From: Caballeronia sp. GAFFF1
Lineage (GTDB): Bacteria; Pseudomonadota; Gammaproteobacteria; Burkholderiales; Burkholderiaceae
NCBI RefSeq assembly: GCF_023630705.1
Contig: NZ_JALQEM010000006.1
Coordinates: forward strand, 48,995 to 112,994
Reading direction: 5' to 3'
DNA: 64,000 nucleotides
Below the pieces are notes generated by a model that did no database searches, had not been told where the DNA came from, and saw only the letters and a program-made list of their open reading frames with translations. Each line of letters opens with the position of its first letter. Position 1 is the stretch's first letter. The translations under genes and the position numbers were made by a program. Shown one piece after another: positions 14,750 through 22,766 of this stretch.

Positions 14750-16345
14750 TTGAACATCGAGCGCCCCACCGTAAGCAACGTACGGCCATCCTTCAGCGAC
14801 CATTCGAACGATATCTTCTTCGCGGCTGTTTCGACGACGCGCATGCCCATGCTCGTCACCGACCCGAACCAGCCCGACAACCCGATCGTCTTCGTGAACT
14901 CGGCATTCCTCAATCTGACGGGCTTCAGCGTCGAGGAGTTGATCGGGCAGAACTGCCGGCTCTTGCAAGGGCCGGAGACGAGCCAGGCTACCGTGTCCGA
15001 GATTCGCGATGCCGTCCGACAGGGCCGCGAAATCAATATCGAGGTGCTGAACTATCGCAAGGACGGATCGACCTTCTGGAACGCGCTCTTTATCTCGCCG
15101 GTCAGAAACGAAGCCGGCGAAATCGTGTATTTCTTCGCGTCTCAACTCGATATCAGCCGCCGCCGCGACGCGGAAGAGGCGCTGCGGCAATCGCAGAAGA
15201 TGGAAGCACTCGGGCAATTGACAGGGGGCATCGCGCACGACTTCAACAACCTGTTGCAGGTCATGAGCGGCTATGTGGATGTGATGAAGCTCGGCATCGA
15301 AGAGCGGTTCGACCTGAGCCGGTTCGTGATGCCGGTGGAGCGGATGCGCGATGCGATCACGCGAGCGTCTACGCTCACGCAGCAATTGCTCGCGTTCGCG
15401 CGGAAGCAGGAACTGCGCGGCCGGATCATCAACCTCAACGCGCGGCTCGCCGACATTCGGGAACTCGCGGAAAACACGTTCGGCGACAGCGGAGCGCTCA
15501 CCTTCGTTCCGGACCCGGCGCTGCGCAATTGTCAGCTCGACGCTTCGCAACTGGAAGTGGCGGTGCTCAACCTGCTTCTGAATGCGCGCGACGCGCTTCA
15601 CGGTAAGGACAAGCCTCAAGTCACGGTGCGCACCGGCAATCTGTCGCTGACCGATAGAAGGCCCATCGGATTCGCGCAACTCACGCCCGGCGAGTATGTG
15701 TGGATGTCGGTGAGTGACAACGGCACCGGCATTCCTGCCCATATTCTTGCGCATGTGATGGACCCGTTCTTCACCACGAAGGAAGAAGGAAAGGGAACGG
15801 GCCTGGGTTTATCGATGGTCTACGGCTTCGCGAGACAATCGGGCGGCGCGGTCGATATCTACTCCGAGCCGGGCCACGGCACAACGGTGCGGCTCTACTT
15901 TCCGGCGGTGGCGGCGGAACCATCCATCGAGCAGCGGCACAGACGTGTCGCCGAGTCCGCGCACAACGAGACGATCCTCGTTGTCGACGACCGGCCCGAC
16001 GTGGCCGAAGTCGCCGCGATGATCCTGCAGCAAGGCGGGTACAAGACGCGCGTGGCACATGGGGCGCATGACGCTCTCGAAATGCTGGGCGGAGACGCGG
16101 ACATCGAACTGCTCTTCACCGACCTCATCATGCCGGGAGGCATGAACGGCGTAATGCTCGCGCAGGAAGCGAAGCGCCGCAAGCCACTGCTGCGCGTCTT
16201 GCTGACGACCGGCTACGCCGACACGTCCATCGCGAGAAACGACATCGACGGCACTGAGTTTCCGGTGCTGCACAAGCCGTATCAGGCAATCGAGTTGCGC
16301 GCGGCGATCTCGCAGGCGCTGCACAATCCCGGCACCGACAGTTGA
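14750..16345 (+). CDS. LOV-domain hybrid histidine kinase (predicted blue-light sensor)
   Basis: The protein has about 531 residues. A PAS/LOV domain spans about 20-125 with the flavin-adduct cysteine C69 in GQNCRLLQG. A HisKA segment has the phosphoacceptor H163 (GGIAHDFNNLL), followed by an HATPase domain with NLLLNARDAL, DNGTGIP and GKGTGLGLS. A C-terminal receiver domain carries D458 (LLFTDLIMPGG). I use the TTG at 14750 because AGGA lies six bases upstream; an in-frame ATG at 14726 would add eight residues. It should sense blue light through FMN and signal through an intramolecular or external receiver; there is no separate response regulator next to it. Confidence 0.9.
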   Translation: MNIERPTVSNVRPSFSDHSNDIFFAAVSTTRMPMLVTDPNQPDNPIVFVNSAFLNLTGFSVEELIGQNCRLLQGPETSQATVSEIRDAVRQGREINIEVLNYRKDGSTFWNALFISPVRNEAGEIVYFFASQLDISRRRDAEEALRQSQKMEALGQLTGGIAHDFNNLLQVMSGYVDVMKLGIEERFDLSRFVMPVERMRDAITRASTLTQQLLAFARKQELRGRIINLNARLADIRELAENTFGDSGALTFVPDPALRNCQLDASQLEVAVLNLLLNARDALHGKDKPQVTVRTGNLSLTDRRPIGFAQLTPGEYVWMSVSDNGTGIPAHILAHVMDPFFTTKEEGKGTGLGLSMVYGFARQSGGAVDIYSEPGHGTTVRLYFPAVAAEPSIEQRHRRVAESAHNETILVVDDRPDVAEVAAMILQQGGYKTRVAHGAHDALEMLGGDADIELLFTDLIMPGGMNGVMLAQEAKRRKPLLRVLLTTGYADTSIARNDIDGTEFPVLHKPYQAIELRAAISQALHNPGTDS

Positions 16346-16352
16346 CCGCAAA

Positions 16353-16373
16353 GCCTGCGCGACAAGCGCAGGC
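16353..16373. terminator. Hairpin between convergent genes
   Basis: GCCTGCGC (16353-16360) pairs with GCGCAGGC (16366-16373) over a five-base loop, between the convergent kinase and AhpD-like genes. There is no clear U tract, so termination is suggested mainly by position and stem strength. Confidence 0.42.
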
Positions 16374-16389
16374 TTCGCCGCGCGTCGCG

Positions 16390-16938
16390 CTAGTCCGCCC
16401 ACGCGTGCGCCTCGAACAGCGCCTCGAGCGGCGGCTGCGTGACGCTCGCGGTGTAGTTCGTCATTGTCGATGCCGCCACGACGAGAATGACTTCGAGCAC
16501 CCGTTCCTGATCGAAGCCCGCGCCGATGAACGACGCGATCACCTGTTCGTCCACGCGGCCACGACCTTCGATGAGGGCGCGCGCCAGGGCCGACAATGCC
16601 GCGAGCCGATCGTCATGCGGCAGGCGGCGTTCGCGGATCGCCTGAACATCCGCTTGGCTCAGGCCTGCCTGCAACGCAAGATACGAGTGGAAAGCAATGG
16701 GCCATGCAGCGCCGTTCGTCACGGCGTTTGTAAGCAGTAGCGCCTGAATCTGCGCTTCGGTGAAGTTGCCGCCATGTACTTGCTGAAATACGCCTACGAG
16801 CCCGTTGATTAATCGGGGCGAACCGGCGAGGGCGCCTGCGATGTTCGGCACCATGCCGAACGCCTGAGCGAGGGCGTTGAGCGCGGGCTTCGAATCAGCG
16901 GGAGCGGAGTCGAGCGTATAGACGGTAAACTGAGTCAT
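16390..16938 (-). CDS. AhpD/carboxymuconolactone decarboxylase-like protein lacking the CxxC
   Basis: The protein has 182 residues with the fold pattern of the peroxidase-related CMD family: GMVPNIAGALAGSPRLINGL, FTEAQIQALLLTNAVTNG and FHSYLALQAGLSQADVQAIRERRLP. Where AhpD relatives have CxYCxxAHS, this protein has AAWPIAFHS, so the redox cysteine pair is absent while the histidine position is kept. Disulfide-reductase activity is therefore unlikely. It is next to an XRE-type regulator gene on the same strand, 107 bases away. Confidence 0.82.
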   Translation of the reverse strand: MTQFTVYTLDSAPADSKPALNALAQAFGMVPNIAGALAGSPRLINGLVGVFQQVHGGNFTEAQIQALLLTNAVTNGAAWPIAFHSYLALQAGLSQADVQAIRERRLPHDDRLAALSALARALIEGRGRVDEQVIASFIGAGFDQERVLEVILVVAASTMTNYTASVTQPPLEALFEAHAWAD

Positions 16939-17045
16939 GGGGAGTCCTTATGAAGTGGCGATACGAGATGAACAACCGAACGACACACACAGCTTAGTCG
17001 CGCGGAAGCATCCGGCCAATTACATGGCATGTCATCGGTTCGACG

Positions 17046-17882
17046 CTACTCGCGTGCGGCTTGCAGCAACGCGATGTGCCGCGCTTCGATTTCGCTATCG
17101 GCCGGAAACATGCACTCGATCCGCAGTTCCTGCGCAGCGACCGTCGACGGGGTGCCGACCGTCGTGATCATGGAGAAGTAATTGAGCACCGCGCCGTCTT
17201 TCATGAAACTCAATGGCACGACAGGCAGCGTGGACGAGGACGCCGTCATGGCTTGCGAGCGCCACTCCGGACGCACGCCGGGATAAGCCAACAGCGCATC
17301 GAGAAGTTGCTGCGTCCGGGCATCGACGACATGTCCGACCGCTTCGCGATGCACGCGCTGCAAGAGACTGAGCGCGACGCTTTCCCAGTCCGCGATATGC
17401 GGCCGCATGCCTTGCGGATCGAACATCAGATGCAGGATGTTGCGCGGTCCCGTGCGCGCCGCCATGTCGATGAAGCAATCGAAGAAAGCCGGCGCCGCGC
17501 GATTGCTCAGGACTACGTTCCAATAGCGGTCCATCACGATGGCGGGGAAGGGCTCGTGCTGCTGCAGCATCCGCGTCGCAGCGCCCATGACGACGGACAT
17601 TTCCTTGTCGCTCCACTCGGCCTCGGAATACATCGGGGCATAACCGGCCGACAGCAGCAGCGCGTTGCGTTCCCGCAGCGGCACATCGAGCGACTGCGCG
17701 ATATTCATGAGCGTTTGCCGGCCCGGCACGCTGCGCCCGCTTTCGATGAAGCTGATCTGGCGCTGCGAAATCCCGGCAACGAGCGACAGGTCGAGCTGGC
17801 TGAAGCCGCGCGCCTCGCGCCAGTGACGCAGCAAGGCGCGCAAATCGTTCGATTCCCGATAGCGGAGGTTCGATGCGCTCAT
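17046..17882 (-). CDS. XRE-family regulator with MmyB-like ligand domain
   Basis: The protein has 278 residues. The helix-turn-helix is near 8-65 (LRALLRHWREARGFSQLDLSLVAGISQRQISFIESGRSVPG), and the C-terminal PAS-like MmyB domain includes PAIVMDRYWNVVLSNRAA and NILHLMFDP. GAAGGAGACC precedes the ATG at 17882; an earlier ATG at 17903 lacks that spacing. Relatives act as local repressors of oxidoreductase genes. It lies upstream of the AhpD-like gene in the same direction, which may be its target. Confidence 0.9.
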   Translation of the reverse strand: MSASNLRYRESNDLRALLRHWREARGFSQLDLSLVAGISQRQISFIESGRSVPGRQTLMNIAQSLDVPLRERNALLLSAGYAPMYSEAEWSDKEMSVVMGAATRMLQQHEPFPAIVMDRYWNVVLSNRAAPAFFDCFIDMAARTGPRNILHLMFDPQGMRPHIADWESVALSLLQRVHREAVGHVVDARTQQLLDALLAYPGVRPEWRSQAMTASSSTLPVVPLSFMKDGAVLNYFSMITTVGTPSTVAAQELRIECMFPADSEIEARHIALLQAARE

Positions 17883-17985
17883 GGTCTCCTTCGTAAGTGG
17901 CAAGGCGTATCGACTTTAGCGACTCGCGGCCGCCTCGCGCAATGACATCGCATGTAATCGCGGCTTGAACGCAAAGCCGCGCAAC

Positions 17986-19149
17986 TCAGTTCAGGCCCAG
18001 GGGATTCGAGATTCTCAGCCGCCAGGCATTGTCCGGTCCTTTCTGCATGACCTGAGTCGCGCGGCCCGATTCGACATGCGGCAGCCCGTTGGGTAGCGTA
18101 ACAGCCAGCGTCCAATCCGCCAGAACCAGCGCGATGTTTCCGCTCGACAGCACGCGACGCACCGTATTGCGAATGCGCGGCTTCGCGGCCAGCAGTTGCG
18201 CCATCGCGCGGCGCGCTTCATCCGGGCGCGCGCGAATTTCGACGCCGTTCGTCAGACGCATCGTGGCATCGTTGCGAAAGAGGCGAAGAAGTCCGTCGAG
18301 GTCGCCCGCGTTAATCGCCGCATCGAAGGCAAGCGGCACGTCCTCCGGCGCACGACAACCCGCCGATCCGTTCTCGATCTCGCCGACGAAGCGCGCGATG
18401 ACGCGTGCGATGTCCGTCGGCGTTTCGAGCGGCGACAGATGTCCGACGCCGGGCAGCACGACCATCGCCGCATGCGGGATGCGCGGCAGAAGCTCGTTCT
18501 GCAACGTGTCCATGCGATCGACCCGGTCCAGTTCTCCCGAGATGACGACGGTGGGCACGTCGATCGACGCCACCGCGGCCGTCAGGTCCTCGCTCATGCC
18601 GATTTCAGGCCACGCGGCTTTCGCTTGCGGCGCGCCCTTCAGGCTGTCTTCGATGACTCGTTCGCGACGGGCCGCGTCGAGCGGTCTTCCGGTCAGCACG
18701 TGGTCGATAACGAATTCGACCGATTCGCGCGATACGTAAGCGCCCGACAAGGTCGCGCGTTCCTGCTCCGAGAGGCGCATGGGCGAGGGCGGCGACGGCG
18801 CGACGAGCACGAGCCCTTGCAGTCCCTTCGGCCGCCGGGAAGCGATCAGTTGCGCGACCTTGCCGCCCATGGAATGACCGACGAGCATGTAGCGCCGCAA
18901 GCCGAGCGCGCCGATCACGCCTTCGGCATCCGCGGCCAGATCGGCGATGCCGTAGCCATTCGCGGGGGCGTCGGAATGGCCCCATCCGCGATGATCGGTG
19001 GCAACGATGCGATAACGGTCGCCCAGTTCGTCCGCAACGCCGTCCCAGGTCCGCGACGAGCCGCCGTAGTAGTGCAGAAATACGAGCGCGATGTCCCCGC
19101 TACCGCGCTGCGTGACGTGAATCCGCGTGCCGTTCGTTTCGATCTTCAT
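17986..19149 (-). CDS. Alpha/beta hydrolase fused to a SnoaL/DUF4440-like domain
   Basis: The protein has 387 residues. Residues 1-265 are an alpha/beta hydrolase: HYYGGSSRTWDGV gives the oxyanion region, the nucleophile serine is in LVGHSMGGKVAQ, the acid is in SGELDRVD, and the histidine is in PGVGHLSPLE. Residues about 280-387 (PLAFDAAINAGDLDGLLRLFRNDATMRL ... LADWTLAV) form a SnoaL/NTF2-like domain, usually a separate small protein. The fusion suggests hydrolysis of a substrate that is also bound by the NTF2-like pocket; the substrate is unknown. It is divergent from a LysR gene 111 bases away. Confidence 0.85.
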   Translation of the reverse strand: MKIETNGTRIHVTQRGSGDIALVFLHYYGGSSRTWDGVADELGDRYRIVATDHRGWGHSDAPANGYGIADLAADAEGVIGALGLRRYMLVGHSMGGKVAQLIASRRPKGLQGLVLVAPSPPSPMRLSEQERATLSGAYVSRESVEFVIDHVLTGRPLDAARRERVIEDSLKGAPQAKAAWPEIGMSEDLTAAVASIDVPTVVISGELDRVDRMDTLQNELLPRIPHAAMVVLPGVGHLSPLETPTDIARVIARFVGEIENGSAGCRAPEDVPLAFDAAINAGDLDGLLRLFRNDATMRLTNGVEIRARPDEARRAMAQLLAAKPRIRNTVRRVLSSGNIALVLADWTLAVTLPNGLPHVESGRATQVMQKGPDNAWRLRISNPLGLN

Positions 19150-19260
19150 CTCTTCGCCTCGGTTCGTGACATGCGTGCATCGTAGGCGTGCGCGTGCGCT
19201 CTGATAATTGCCCGATCAGTGGCGGCAGTCGATAATGCGGTGATCGAATCGGGGAGGGCC

Positions 19261-20202
19261 ATGGACCGACTGACCAGTCTTGGCGTGTTCGTCGCGGCGG
19301 TGGAGGAAGGAAGCCTGGCTGCGGCGGCGCGTCGTTTCGGATTGTCGCCTGCGATGGCGGGCAAACATGTCACCGAGATCGAGGCGAGGCTGAATGCGCG
19401 CCTGCTTCAGCGCACGACCCGGCGTCTCAGCCTGACCGATGCGGGCCAGACCTATTACGAACGCAGCAAGCAGATTCTGGAGGCCTTCGCTGAAGCCAAT
19501 CGCGCAGTAAGCGATTCGCAGGCTTCGGTGCGCGGCGTGCTGCGGGTCGCGGCGCCCGTGACGTTCGGCGCGATGCATCTCGGCGATGTCATCGCGCGAT
19601 ATGTCCGCGACCATCCGCAAGTGAATGTGGAAGTGGACCTCGGCGACCGGTATGTGGACCTGCTCGACGCCGGCATAGACGTCGCGATCCGCATCGGTCG
19701 TCTGGACGATCCGGCGCTGGTGACGCGCCGCATCGCGCCATGCCGCATGATCGTGTGCGCGTCGCCCGGGTACATCGAGCGGCACGGTGCGCCGCGCACG
19801 CCCGACCATCTGCTGGGCGCGCCAAGGCTCGTGTTCAGCGAAGCCGTGTCTGCGGGCGACTGGACCTTGTTCGATGCGGACAACCGCACCTATGTCATCG
19901 ACGGACCTGCGCGCATTTCGGCGAACAACACGCAGATGTTGCTGTCCGCCGCGCTCGCCGGAGCCGGAATCGCGTACGGCCCGAGCTTCGTCTTCGGAGA
20001 GCATGTGCGCCGCGGCGAACTCGTCGCGCTGCTGCCCGACTACCGCGCGACCGAACTGTTGATTCAGGCGGTCTTACCGGGCGCGCGGGGCATCCCGCTC
20101 AAGGTGCGCCGATTCGTGGATTACCTCGCGGAGGCGTTCGGCGACGAACCGCCGTGGGACACGGGAACGCGGCCATGGCAAGCCGCCAATCGTCAGCCTT
20201 AG
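19261..20202 (+). CDS. LysR-family transcriptional regulator
   Basis: The protein has 313 residues from the ATG at 19261, preceded by GGGAGGGCC. The helix-turn-helix is at 1-60 (LTSLGVFVAAVEEGSLAAAARRFGLSPAMAGKHVTEIE), and the effector domain runs from about 90 (GVLRVAAPVTFGAMHLGDVIA), as in CrgA/DmlR-type proteins. The frame is open from 19219, but homology starts here. It is divergent from the hydrolase-SnoaL fusion and probably regulates it. Confidence 0.92.
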   Translation: MDRLTSLGVFVAAVEEGSLAAAARRFGLSPAMAGKHVTEIEARLNARLLQRTTRRLSLTDAGQTYYERSKQILEAFAEANRAVSDSQASVRGVLRVAAPVTFGAMHLGDVIARYVRDHPQVNVEVDLGDRYVDLLDAGIDVAIRIGRLDDPALVTRRIAPCRMIVCASPGYIERHGAPRTPDHLLGAPRLVFSEAVSAGDWTLFDADNRTYVIDGPARISANNTQMLLSAALAGAGIAYGPSFVFGEHVRRGELVALLPDYRATELLIQAVLPGARGIPLKVRRFVDYLAEAFGDEPPWDTGTRPWQAANRQP

Positions 20203-20282
20203 TCGCCGCCCGCATTGGACCGCGAGCCGTTTCCACCGGATAATGCGGGCACACCCATTTCTCGCTCGCGGCTCATGCGCTC

Positions 20283-21086
20283 ATGACCGAAATCGAATCC
20301 GCGCTGCTGGTGTTCTTTCTGCTGCTCGCAAGCACCGGCATCGGCGCGATCATTCGGCCGCTCCTGCCGGAGGAGCACAAGGCGCAGGAAACGGTGCAGC
20401 TCGTGCAACTCGTCGTCGGCATGCTGGTGACGTTCGCCGCGCTCGTGCTGGGCTTGCTGACGGCATCGGCCAAAACCGTGTTCGATACCACCGATAACGA
20501 CGTGCGCGCCTACGCCGCCGCGATCATCGAACTCGACCGGGCGATGCGCGACTACGGCGCGGACCTCGACGAAACGCGCACCGTGCTGCGCAGCTACACG
20601 GCGGCGGCGATTGCGAGCACATGGCCGGCCGAGCCGCATCCGCCGGGCGACTACTATCCGCAAGTGGAACCGTCGCCGCACGCGAGCGGCAAACTCGAAA
20701 GCCGCGCGCTGGGCGAACTGCTCGATCGCGGGCAGCGTCAGGTCCGGTTGCTTCAGCCCGCCGACGCCTATCACCGCAAGCTCGCCGACAGCACCGCCAC
20801 GCGCTTCGATCAGCTCATCGCGCTGCGCTGGAAGCTGATCGAGGAAGCGCACGGCACCATTTCCTATCCGTTCGACCGCATTCTCGTCGGCTGGCTGCTC
20901 ATCATCTTTCTGTGCTTCGGGCTGATCGCCCCGCGCAACGCGCTGTCTCTCGTGACGATCATGCTGGGCGCGCTTTCCATCGCGTCGGCCGTGCTCGTCA
21001 TTCTCGATCTCGATACGCCGTTCACCGGCCCGATCATGGTCCACAGCCAGCCGATGCGCGAAGCGCTCGCCTACCAAAGCCGCTGA
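20283..21086 (+). CDS. DUF4239 (bestrophin-like) membrane protein
   Basis: The protein has 267 residues. Two hydrophobic spans near 5-22 and 40-62 begin the chain, a soluble middle (about 65-195) contains the GELLDRGQRQVRLLQPAD stretch, and two spans follow at about 202-220 and 224-243. This 2+2 pattern and the DTTDNDVRAYAAAIIELDRAMR region match DUF4239. Its function is unknown; channel-like activity is suggested only by family naming. Its stop overlaps the next start as TGATG, so it is coupled to the methyltransferase. Confidence 0.85.
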   Translation: MTEIESALLVFFLLLASTGIGAIIRPLLPEEHKAQETVQLVQLVVGMLVTFAALVLGLLTASAKTVFDTTDNDVRAYAAAIIELDRAMRDYGADLDETRTVLRSYTAAAIASTWPAEPHPPGDYYPQVEPSPHASGKLESRALGELLDRGQRQVRLLQPADAYHRKLADSTATRFDQLIALRWKLIEEAHGTISYPFDRILVGWLLIIFLCFGLIAPRNALSLVTIMLGALSIASAVLVILDLDTPFTGPIMVHSQPMREALAYQSR

Positions 21087-21829
21087 TGCCGACGAATCTC
21101 TATGCCGACCCGCGCCTCGTCGCGCTCTACGACGCGCTCAATTCCGCCGCTGCCGACACGGCGTTCTACGTGGCGCTCGCCGAGTCGGCGGCGCATGTGA
21201 TCGACCTCGGATGCGGCACCGGTCTGCTTGCCTGCGAGCTTGCCGGGCGCGGCTATCGCGTGACGGGCATCGATCCGTCGCCGCAGATGCTCGAGATTGC
21301 GCGCGGCCGTCCGTCAGGCGAGCGCGTGACATGGATCGAGGGCGATGCGTCTGCGCTGCCGTTCGTCGGCGCGGCCGACCTGCTCGTGATGACCGGTCAC
21401 GTCGCGCAAGTATTTCTCGACGATGCATCATTCTTCGCGACGCTTGCCGCCGCGCGACGCGCGTTGCGTTTCGGCGGGCGCATCGCGTTCGAGAGCCGCA
21501 ATCCGGCGGCGCGGGCGTGGGACGACTGGACGGCGGAACGCTCGCTAAGGCGCATCCAGAGTGCGGACGGACGCGCCGTCGATGTCTGGCAGGAGCGGCA
21601 CGCGAGCCCCGATCCGCTCGCGACCGGGCGCGTTGCGTTTACGACTTACGCGCGCTTCGATGGCGAGACGGACACGCTGCGCGCCGAAAGCGAACTGCGC
21701 TTTCGCAGCCGCGACGAACTCGCGCAACTGCTCACCCGCGCGGGCTTCGCGCAGATCGACTGGTATGGGGACTGGAACCGCGCGCCGGTGGACGAAACGA
21801 GCCGCGAGTTGATCGCGGTGGCGCGCTGA
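21086..21829 (+). CDS. Class I SAM-dependent methyltransferase
   Basis: The protein has 247 residues. Motif I is VIDLGCGTGLLACELA (about 37-52), motif II VTGIDPSPQMLEIAR, and the post-II acidic position EGDASALPF. A C-terminal half with FRSRDELAQLLTRAGF is typical of small-molecule methyltransferases. The start at 21086 overlaps the preceding stop (TGATG). The substrate is unknown. The upstream frame is open for 465 more bases only as a shadow of the DUF4239 gene. Confidence 0.88.
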   Translation: MPTNLYADPRLVALYDALNSAAADTAFYVALAESAAHVIDLGCGTGLLACELAGRGYRVTGIDPSPQMLEIARGRPSGERVTWIEGDASALPFVGAADLLVMTGHVAQVFLDDASFFATLAAARRALRFGGRIAFESRNPAARAWDDWTAERSLRRIQSADGRAVDVWQERHASPDPLATGRVAFTTYARFDGETDTLRAESELRFRSRDELAQLLTRAGFAQIDWYGDWNRAPVDETSRELIAVAR

Positions 21830-21833
21830 AAGA

Positions 21834-21851
21834 GCGCCGCAAGCGCGGCGC
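21834..21851. terminator. Hairpin between methyltransferase and rubredoxin genes
   Basis: GCGCCGC and GCGGCGC pair around AAGC directly after the methyltransferase stop and before the convergent rubredoxin stop. There is no T run, so a terminator role is only likely from position. Confidence 0.35.
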
Positions 21852-21860
21852 CGTGTTGCT

Positions 21861-22061
21861 TCAGAACTCGACGACGACGAAATCTTCCTTGCCGACGTCG
21901 CATTCCGGGCAGCGCCAGCTAGCGGGAATATCGGCGAAACGCGTGCCCGGCGCGATGCCTTGACCCGGCAGGCCGTCCTGCTCGTTGTAGACCCAGCCGC
22001 AAATCAGGCATACCCAGCTTTTGTATTCGATGACTTCGCTCACGACAGACTCTTGATTCAA
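21861..22061 (-). CDS. Rubredoxin
   Basis: The protein has 66 residues with the two iron-binding knuckles CLICG (about 18-22) and CPECD (about 51-55) and the conserved YNEQDGLPGQGIAPGTRFADIP core. It is a small cytoplasmic electron carrier with a single Fe(Cys)4 site. The extra dozen residues at the N-terminus are common in rubredoxins of this group. It is monocistronic and convergent with the methyltransferase gene; its redox partner is not in the window. Confidence 0.93.
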   Translation of the reverse strand: MNQESVVSEVIEYKSWVCLICGWVYNEQDGLPGQGIAPGTRFADIPASWRCPECDVGKEDFVVVEF

Positions 22062-22234
22062 ATGGAAAAGGGCCGTGCAAGCCCGAGAATAGGGCTCGGG
22101 AAACGGCGAGCCGGCATCTTACCCGAAGCGCCGTCGCAAAAACGCGCGTCGATGCGGTTGGCCGAAAGGCAGGTGTATGCTGAGTCGCCGTTGCTGCCTG
22201 AAGCGACGCTCGCTCCACCAATAAGGAGAAGACC

Positions 22235-22636
22235 ATGCTGAACAAGACCGTATTAGCCGGCGCCATCGTCGTTGCGGCGGCCTTCGCGGGCCACGCGCAC
22301 GCGCAGTCGCGCGTGTACTTCATCGAGCCGAAAGACGGCGCCACCGTCACGAGCCCTGTCCATGTGAAGTTCGGCGTCGAGGGCATGACGCTCGCGCCGG
22401 CCGGCACGATGACGGAAGGCACGGGGCATCATCATCTGCTGATCGACAGCGGCCCGCTGCCCAAAGGAACCGTGATCCCGGCGAGCGAGACGTCGCTGCA
22501 TTACGGCAAGGCGCAGACCGAAGCCGACGTGAAGCTGCCGCCCGGCGACCACACGCTGACGATGCAGCTCGGCGACGGCGCGCATCGCTCGTACGGGCCG
22601 GAGATGGCGCAGACGATCAAGGTCCACGTCAAGTAG
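22235..22636 (+). CDS. DUF4399 periplasmic protein
   Basis: The protein has 133 residues. A signal peptide is clear (MLNKTVLAGAIVVAAAFAGHAHA, cleavage near 23). The mature part has the DUF4399 landmarks VYFIEPKDGATVTSPVHVKFGVEGM, GHHHLLIDS and LPPGDHTLTMQLGD. The HHH cluster could bind a metal. AAGGAGAAG precedes the start. Its function is unknown. Confidence 0.9.
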   Translation: MLNKTVLAGAIVVAAAFAGHAHAQSRVYFIEPKDGATVTSPVHVKFGVEGMTLAPAGTMTEGTGHHHLLIDSGPLPKGTVIPASETSLHYGKAQTEADVKLPPGDHTLTMQLGDGAHRSYGPEMAQTIKVHVK

Positions 22637-22766
22637 GCCCGACGGCAGACGGGCGCGCGCCACGGCCCGCGCGCCCTTGTCCCTTCGGCCGATGCGACCT
22701 TCGGGGCGAGGGAACATCGGTACAATGACCGCTTCCTCGGTATCGCCTTCGTTCGCATTCATCCCC

